Positions 56,744 through 64,000 of a stretch of DNA of 64,000 nt are shown here, in pieces. This stretch comes from Owenia fusiformis (taxonomy: Eukaryota > Annelida > Polychaeta > Sabellida > Oweniidae), in NCBI GenBank assembly GCA_903813345.2, contig CAIIXF020000009.1, forward strand, positions 8,428,030 to 8,492,029. The letters are read 5' to 3'. Within the stretch, counting starts at the first letter, position 1. The number at the start of each line of letters is the position of its first letter. A program made the position numbers and the translations under genes. The notes beneath the pieces are model-generated. The model saw only the letters and a list, made by a program, of their open reading frames with translations, did no database searches and was not told the origin of the DNA.

Positions 56744-59700
56744 GTATCTTATCCTTAGGTGGGGAGCAGTTTTCCAAAGCATTGTTTTCATTTTCATCAA
56801 CATTTTCTTCGCCATTTTGTCCTGGAGTGATGAAAACGTTGTCGTCTGATGACATGGATGGATCCTCGTCAAAATAGTGGAACGGTTTTAAGTAGAAGCT
56901 AAGAGTATTGCCTGCAGTTGTTGTTACCGGGACATCAGTAGCGGAAGTAGGAAGGTGTTGTAGCCCGACTGTGACCCATGCAACCAAATCCTGAAATAAT
57001 GTACATTTGTTGTGCCGAAGTGATCAAACGTGATCTATGTACATTTATAACACGAAAATACAGTAATTATCAAGGGAACCATCTTGCTACCTAATGGAAC
57101 ATTCCAGTAAAATATTTTTGAGGGAATGCGTACTTATTTGAAGTAAAATATTTTAATAAGAATTTATTAGGCTGTCAAGGATTATAAGAAGCCTTCGCTA
57201 AAATATATAAGTTTAAAAGTCTGCGAATTGATCAAATTAGGAGAAGACGTCCCGTAATAATAGCCAGAATGTTGTCAGTTGTAGGTAAATCTGTTTACAA
57301 ATAATACGAGTATAGTATTCTGATTGTTGTCCGAAATCTTCACTAACTTTATTCAATCTTTACCTAGAAATAATACCATACCACGATATAACACTGTTTA
57401 ATTTGTACAGCAAAATATGGTAGGGTTTCTTGGAAAGATGTCTATTCGACACATCTTTCTCCTAAGTTCAATTAAAGTGGTGCGAGTAGAAATAATCTTG
57501 ATTAACGTCATTAAAAATTAAAAATCCAGTCAAACTGATGTCATATTTGGAATCTACATGTGAAATTACATCTAGAAATGTGGTTTTGAAAAGAGTTTAT
57601 CAACTTTGAAAATTTAATTTTCTTTGAAAATGTGACTTCTAGGTCGGGGAGATTCCTCATAGACCCCATGTTGTAAAATCACAAAAAGTGAAATATCATT
57701 TCTTGTATTGGGCAGATAAAATTTTCCTTTACTGGACATATTTTAATTTGTATAACTATCAGATACATAAGGGTAATATGAAAAGTGAACCACTAAAACT
57801 GATGAATATTCAAGTTTAAGGGAACTTTGTAATACCCTGCCATGTTATTTCCCCCGAATCATCCACCTGGTGGCGAAACTGGTTACTACCAACTCGCATC
57901 TGAGTAATTTAGAAACGTACCTCATCCGTTATATTTTCATTATCTGATATATACGAGTCAAAATTCAAAACTGGATCTAATTGGTTGAAGGAATTGTAGA
58001 TCGTTGAACTCGTGTCCTCATCATCCTGAAAAGAGCAGAACATTTAATGTGGACATATTATCATATAGTACTATAATATCATATAACTTACTTACTAGGT
58101 ATTTGAACTGGCTATGCATCGATCAATCAATGGCAGTTTTGCAATTCATGATATACTCTACGCCCAAGAACATTGCTATTGATTAAGCTTAATAACTATT
58201 TTCTAAAAGTAACCTATCGGACAGCCAATCATATTGTCCCTTTAAAAAAATGTGCAATGGCTTGACGGTTTCCAAATGAAGATATCAAATATAATTATTA
58301 GATAGAAATGATAATCCTCAAAATCATAGGATATCATATAAATATCACACAACCTTACAGCTTCTATAATTAATGAGTACTTTCGGATATAATTAATCAT
58401 CATTACTATTTTAAATAATCAGTCTAAATGTTTATAGCATTTTTATGTACAGCGGTGTATATCGTAGTTAACTTTAACAGATACAAACACAAGACAAAAT
58501 GAATAAATGAAGAGTATGGCTATGCTTACGTGATATCGTGTAACCGCTAACTGATATTTTGCCCATGCCACCGATCCCATTTTAGACCATTTATCTGGGA
58601 ATAAGAATTTGCTTGCTCCTTGGTTGTCTAGATAATACGCTTTGTTGTATTTCAATTTACTTTTAGGCGCATTGTTGTTGTAAAAAATGTTAAACTTAGG
58701 TTGAGAGTATTTAAACCTATAGTTAGCTTGATTTTCCGTTGTTTTAAGATACGTTTTTATATATTGTTCGTATGATTCATCCCGTATATTCTTTCCTACT
58801 TTATGAGTTGTCGGTCTGATTTTCACAGCCAGTGTTTCGTGTCTATTGCTCCTTCCTTTGATGTCCAAATCAACTTTGAAATTGAAAAGATGTTGGTGAA
58901 ACGTAGTAAATATATTTTCATGTATTTGAAATCCATATTTTCCTCTTTTCGCTGTGCTGTCTTTTGTGAACTCAGTTACTACATAACCAGATGCCGAGAC
59001 TTTAGTGCCTAGGACTCCATTCTGATAGAATATAAAATCATAGATGTAATCATAGTTGTCAATAGTTTGCATTGTTCTAAGAACCAATGCGTTGTTTGGC
59101 ATGCCAGCGTAGAATGTGTAACTTCCATCTAATGTATGTTCATAATGGCGTTTCAAAGGTGGACCATCAATGTCCTCAAAAATGCAAAATGCGTTCGGAA
59201 TCACAACGCTTGTGCCAAAAATGTAGTTGTATATAGTACTATTGAAATAGGTTGAACCTTTAGGACAGTCAACACCAGGAGCCATTGGGGAAATAAGGTT
59301 CCCAAGAAGAACCTCACCGTCAAGATATACGTTGGCCTGATGGCTCATCGGGGTATTGCCTGAGTACGATAACAATGCCTCCTGAAGGCTCAGCTCATAA
59401 ACAATTCTTTCTTTTCTAAATCGAATGTCAAATAATTGTGGGCCCGTCGATTGCCGATTGGAGTATTCGAATTCCCAATTATTATATGTCACTCGATTCC
59501 CTTCAATTGCAAAGCGTCTGCCATCTTGAGGAAAGCAATCGGGTCCCCTCTTTTTGCTAGATTTAGAGTTCTTTTTAGCACGTTGTTTCATTGAAGAAAA
59601 TATATCAGTATTACTTAAGGGTATGGTCACCCTAGTTACTGTTCCATTGTTATATTTTCTCATCAAATCGTCAGAGGAATCGAAAAATTGATCATTGTAC

Positions 59701-60449
59701 CACACTTGGAATACTTTCCAACTTGTAGAATGGGAACTTGTCATATTCAATAGCATCTGAAGAGGTAAAGGATACAAACGGTCTGATCCTAATGAAATAT
59801 CAACCTTACGTCCAAGGTAAACCCACATAATACGACTGTGTTCAAGTACAGTCGGTCTCAAAAAGTTATACGAAATGCAGCGTTTACGGCAGTCGTCTTC
59901 CATATGAAATTCATCAAAGCTTTCCTGCAATAGTCTTTTCAATTTGCGTCCTTCCTTGTGAACGAGCGCATCTATTGCTGAAGCATCAGATGGTGTGAGA
60001 AATGTGCGATCTGTAAATTTCAAGTCCCTGCGATTCCATCTTGGATTTTCCGCTCTAAAATGGTATTTTAGATTTGGCAATGGTCCTACCGTGTATTCTG
60101 CGATTTCTAGAGGCGAATACAAAACCACTCTTGCTTCTCGTATAGGCACTGGACCATTACGATCGATATGTTCCAAAACATCTTCCTTTGAAGTGGTTTT
60201 CTTTTCAATTACATATGCGAATGTATCTGACAAGCCTGAGTTTGTTGACTTTGTTGTATTCAGTTCTTTCTTAATGTACCGTAACACTTCGCCTATTTCG
60301 GAACTTGTAAGTTCGCTAAATATGGACGGATGCTTTACTGGTTTAAAGTTGATTTCGTCGGAGCATGTCTTCCCGCTTGATGGATTTATAGCAATGCAAA
60401 ATGTGATAATAAACATTATCCCGAGATCACGTTGTAGGCCTATCATCAT
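56739..60449 (-). CDS. Copper amine oxidase (AOC/VAP-1 type), three coding exons, 3' end altered
   Basis: Exons 60449-58530, 58025-57921 and 56990-56739, all with AG/GT junctions, give 758 aa (human AOC3 has 763). The enzyme oxidises primary amines to aldehydes with release of ammonia and hydrogen peroxide, using copper and a topaquinone made from its own Tyr. The topaquinone motif TIDNYDY is present (Tyr466), as are the catalytic Asp (YLDG, Asp377), copper ligands HQH (518, 520) and the third His (GLQHLP, His687), and the paired Cys of GVDC and AFCIF. The N-terminus has a hydrophobic segment (about 10-22) that could be a signal peptide or anchor. In the second copper signature the usual E-D is T-D. 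The last codon and stop come from the retrotransposon LTR. A possible poly(A) signal for the truncated transcript lies in the LTR at 56320-56325. Confidence 0.93.
56744..56747. other. 4-bp target site duplication, right
   Basis: GTAT directly after the 3' LTR, within the last amine oxidase exon. Confidence 0.85.
57630..57895 (+). repeat. Dispersed repeat, copy 2, in amine oxidase intron 2
   Basis: Reverse complement of 4027-4306, from GAAAATGTGACTTCTAGG to CCACCTGGTGGCGAAACTGG. Ends 26 bp before the exon-2 donor site. Confidence 0.7.
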
Positions 60450-60880
60450 TCTTTAGTGTGCAATCAGAAAATTAAAAATATCAAAACACATGTGGTGTAT
60501 AATGCAATTTTTTTTATAATGTATAATGTATAATGTAATCCTTGTGTAAGTTATAATAATGTGTTTTAGAAATGCAGTCATGTTTCAATTAATTGCCATT
60601 TACATTAACATTAATCAATCACATACTATATACGTGATAAAAATGATCTCTTTCAATCAATTACTTTTTCATTCCATCATTGTGTTTATTTATTTTGAAT
60701 GAATCGATTTAGTTTCATAAACAGATACTTGTTTCATAAAGCTGTAGCGTTTTTGGTATATGCGCTCTTTGATTGGCTAAAGCAGGAGGAGAAAACTGAA
60801 TTGGTTTGTTGTTGGTTATATAATAATGACGTAATTTTATTATTCGCGGATATGTACGGTCGTAATTAACGCGCGTAATC
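60450..60880. other. Upstream of the amine oxidase, no clear promoter
   Basis: AT-rich; a TATAATGTATAATGTATAATG microduplication near 60515-60535. I see nothing else to annotate. Confidence 0.3.
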
Positions 60881-60884
60881 ATGA

Positions 60885-61120
60885 GAGGCAGAGCCAGGAA
60901 CCCCTCCCTGGAGGAGCCCTTGCTGGGTTCTTTTTTTGCATTCGTACATAGTCATACAAGTACACACCACAGCCTTTGTACGAGTTGCGGACCACTCAGT
61001 CAAACACCTTGAAGTTTTACGCAAACAAGCAAATTAAGTCTTTCCTGAACCGGGGATCGAATCCAGAACCAATTGCGCAAGAGGTACATGCGCTACCGCT
61101 GAGCTATACGAGTGGTTATA
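60885..61120 (-). repeat. tRNA-related SINE-like sequence
   Basis: On the minus strand from about 61114: TATAGCTCAGCGGTAGCGC fits an RNA polymerase III A box, and GGATTCGATCC about 35 bases on resembles a B box. The acceptor stem does not pair and the D stem has a mismatch, so it is not a working tRNA. A tail with AAAAAAAGAACCCAGC and CTCCAGGGAGGGG follows. This layout fits a tRNA-derived SINE. Confidence 0.55.
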
Positions 61121-62460
61121 TCAATCCTTTTTGCCGATATGGCTAACTAACCATGCATGTGTGGTGGTGGTCGAGAATTGAAGCCTTAACACTTAAAAAT
61201 ATAATATGAATTTAGATATGCCTACACGTCTCACGAAATTGGGGATAAGCGTAACATTATGTCGTCAAATTACCGAAACAAAACAATGGGCAGTATATGG
61301 CGCAAATAGACTTTTAACGTCAAAAACGACAAGCGTTACATTTCGTCAAGTTTAGTCAACCTAAAAATAAAATGCTTTTTTCTTATCCAATCTTGATGAC
61401 ATTCACAGAGTAACAAGATCTCGAGAACAATATTTCTATAATGTTTTTGATTTTTGAAAAACGGTCAGGAAAGGAAGATGTGCATTTTGGGGCTAATACC
61501 CCTATGGTCAAAATGAATCATTCTTAGGTGTGGCGTGAAGAATAGAATTTTTTTTTTAATAGAATAGAATTTCATAAAATTATTTGAAAAGTATTAAAGC
61601 GCTTTGGCACACATTGACTGAGATAGAGACCATTTAGTTCAGTAAGGTTGTATTGACTTACATGGGGCTGTGCATCATTGACTTAACATGAGGATATCAG
61701 CAGATCCCAATAGAGGCCATTGGCTTCCATTGATTATCACAAAAATTCCAAAAATACACTATGACCTGAATCGATTGCAAAATTAATCATTTCACAATAT
61801 GACACAACTGGTTTACTGTATCTCATCAAATGTGCAAATATGAAGTTTGCAATCGATTCAGGTCACACTTAAAATTAAAAGATTGTATATTTTTCATCAT
61901 TTTTTCCCTGAAAAATGGCTATAGAAAAATGCTCCAAAAACAACTTTTACACTTCATCATACAGCTTTGTAAAACCAAAGATTATACTATTATATTTCAT
62001 TATGTAGTAACATATTTGGATAAGATGTAGGGATCCGTAGGATGCAAATGGATTTTGACAGACCCAAACATACTTCCTGGTTTTGAATCTATGCCTCTAC
62101 ACTTCATGATTGATTTATGACCCTAATCAGTGGCCTATACATCAATACAGTGCTGAATATAGGTCAACAAGATACTTTTGTGCATATAAATGTAATAACT
62201 AAAACAGAATACTCATTTTGGAAAATTAGATGAATTCTTTTTTCTCATGGGGAGATCCCAATGCAGAGTGCATATGGTCCTTTACTTGAAGCGTTAGTAA
62301 AAATTGATATGCATGGAATTTGAGGTAAAAAATGGATTGGTTACATTACTGATTGATCAGGTTTTTTCCACTTGCTTTTAGGAACGTCAACCTTGGGGAA
62401 GATGTCTCCTCTTAGTAAAAGGAAGAAACAATGAACCCAGTATACAAAAGTCATGGTCTT
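61121..62460. other. No gene; one 20-bp perfect inverted repeat
   Basis: TGACCTGAATCGATTGCAAA at 61762-61781 is exactly inverted at 61846-61865 around a 64-bp loop. The 66-aa ORF at 61830-62030 has no motif. The remainder is AT-rich and featureless to me. Confidence 0.45.
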
Positions 62461-62555
62461 CATCACTGTTTAACTGTGCATTTATTTATTCATTTATTTG
62501 CCAACACTTTTATAACAGTGGCACATGGATTATTACCCAGTGCGGCTAGATACAA

Positions 62556-63680
62556 CTATACAGTATGAATAAAAATATACAAAGTCATGTATAATTTCTT
62601 TAAAACAATGTTATATGTAATCATAGACATAAATCTCGGGGCTTGTACAATTGGATTATGGCGTTTTACAATGCTGTCAAATAATCTAAAATAGTCTTGC
62701 CCCCATTTTGGAAAAGTCAATTTCTCCGTCAGATTACACTTGTTGATATTAGAAAATAAATCGGAGGGACATTGTTTACAAACACTGTAGAAGAAAGATT
62801 CACGTTCTTCTTTAAAATGTTCACACAACAGCAACCTATGTTGTGAGTCTTCAGGTACATTCATACTACAAAGTTTACATTTGCCATCACTTTTGCTCCA
62901 TACAGAGTAATTGGATTCAAGGCAAAAATTTGCCATAAATACAGTGGTTTTTATCAGGACAATATGTTTTCTTTCAAGTGAAGTCCCCATGATAGTAAAA
63001 TATCAATCCAACTCTCTAAAAGAAATTGTGGATTAGGGCCCCACTTTGGCACTTTAAAAAAAATGTAAGGCTTATTTTCTAAAAAGAGGATCTTGTTTTT
63101 CTCAATTTAAACATATCGGAAGTCTCCTCTGCACTATATTAACAATTTCTGAAAAGGGGATGGGTATTGAAATGCGTTAAAGTTAAAAACCACATATCCC
63201 ATGTTATTTTCCCATAGGAAAAACTCGTGCTATCCATTGTTTTCAGTATACTTTTGGTCATCGAAAATTGATCTCTTCAAAACCAGACTTTCAATACCAT
63301 TCTATTTTTGAAGATGTTTTAGACCCCTTGTTGAATAATATTTTCATGCAATAAAAATCAGAAAAAGAAGATCCTCTTTTGAGTAAATAGGTTCAATATT
63401 TCGAAAAAATGTTGACATGGGGACATAATTTTTTGAATTGTTCGATTCATATTTTTATCATCATGGGTACTTCACTTGAAAGAAAACATATTCTTGTAAA
63501 AAAAACACTGTATTTATGCCCAGAAAGAACTCGGTTTCGATATTTTAATGTTTTACAGTAGGAGCTTGGAATAATTAACGTTTTTTGCACATTATGAAAA
63601 GTTGATAATAATGGCTTTGAAATTTGTAACATATTTTGCCTAAACTTGTAAACAAAGACATTTACCATTTCGCCCCTCAA
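62556..63680 (-). pseudogene. 3' fragment of a LINE-type reverse transcriptase ORF, split by a MITE
   Basis: The minus-strand frame at 62935-62556 reads FCLESNYSVWSKSDG then CKLCSMNVPEDSQHRLLLC, the C-X2-C-X9-H-X4-C knuckle found at the C-terminus of many non-LTR retrotransposon ORF2 proteins, followed by about 80 residues and a stop. The frame resumes past the MITE with KYRNRVLSGHK near 63515-63560, which fits the region just before the knuckle. The apparent start MGTSLERK (62990) is inside the MITE end and is not real. The polymerase domain itself is not in this window. Confidence 0.6.
62933..63518. mobile_element. MITE inserted in the LINE fragment, TIR about 80 bp
   Basis: Left CATAAATACAGTGG with ATATGTTTTCTTTCAAGTG; right CACTTGAAAGAAAACATAT with CACTGTATTTATG. 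Arms match for about 80 bp. TACAGTG ends with TA suggest Tc1/mariner. The exact boundary is uncertain because CATAAATA is present on both sides. The interior is AT-rich and non-coding. Confidence 0.65.
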
Positions 63681-64000
63681 CATTCACTTCACAAAATTCA
63701 TAATTGTTTATTAAGATGAATTCATTTTGCGTCGTATATTTTATGTAGTGTACTCTGATATTGATTTGAAGTACTACTGATCTTTGTATTGTGTAAAGCG
63801 GTTCTTTGTTGTCGGGTTCTGTTCAACAAACATGATAAAAGACCAGGCATAGTGTGGCAAGTGATCTACAACAATTACTTTCTCAATTTAAATATGACAT
63901 TTCTCATTACACAGTATGTTTATGGTGTTTGAACTGCTTCTTTATTCGGTACATTAATATTCCATAAATACCAAATAAAACAAACAATTTACCAAACCTT
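63519..64000. other. Window end, no complete feature
   Basis: Beyond the short LINE-like remnant to about 63560, the sequence is AT-rich with no gene or repeat boundary that I can support. Confidence 0.3.

Noticed and set aside
56739-56987. Independent 82-aa gene
   Set aside because: The apparent start is a TTG inside an exon; it is the last exon of the copper amine oxidase, with an acceptor site just upstream at 56991.
61043-61114. Functional tRNA gene
   Set aside because: The A box is good, but the acceptor stem does not pair and the D stem has a mismatch; kept only as SINE-like.

Overview
This is nuclear DNA of an invertebrate animal: AT-rich, with spliced genes (GT/AG introns), long introns and very dense transposable elements. 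The protein content (RPSA, SLC22 carriers, copper amine oxidase) and the repeats (Tc1/mariner-type MITEs, GGAC-rich tandem families, a Gypsy-like gag) would fit a marine lophotrochozoan such as a bivalve. No single sequence here proves the taxon, so that is inference.

Four host genes are recognisable, all on the minus strand. (1) Ribosomal protein SA, five coding exons between 7679 and 13544. (2, 3) Two intronless, full-length SLC22-type organic ion transporters of 583 aa (28568-30319 and 34012-35763), which lie in a direct segmental duplication of about 3 kb. (4) A copper amine oxidase of the AOC/VAP-1 type in three coding exons (56739-60449) with an intact active site.

The most striking object is a young LTR retrotransposon at 45717-56743. 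It has two 3846-bp LTRs of identical length, for which I found one base difference. The 3335-bp interior carries one Gag-protease ORF and no reverse transcriptase, RNase H or integrase. The LTRs are filled with tandem arrays downstream of a TATA box. The element has inserted inside the last codons of the amine oxidase: the present stop codon lies in the LTR, and the original last eight codons and stop are stranded 11 kb away on the other side, with a 4-bp GTAT target duplication.

The rest is layered repeats. 1-1500: 365-375-bp tandem repeat. 2670-5027: foldback-like element ending in inverted 16-bp minisatellites. 5096-5955, 18657-18870 and 32102-32981: Tc1-like MITEs sharing one terminus. 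11462-12910 and 20199-22070: two copies of an element of 163-bp units, the second carrying a hAT MITE with a perfect 8-bp duplication. 22077-27985: about 600-bp inverted arms around a repeat-associated protein fragment and a second foldback-like minisatellite pair. 37644-45333: stacked TACAGGG-ended elements with broken mariner-like transposases and an exact 769-bp tandem duplication. 62556-63680: LINE 3' fragment split by a MITE.

The host genes do not form a pathway; they are islands in repeat-rich DNA. The window is most informative about nested transposition and how one recent insertion remodelled the end of a functional enzyme gene.
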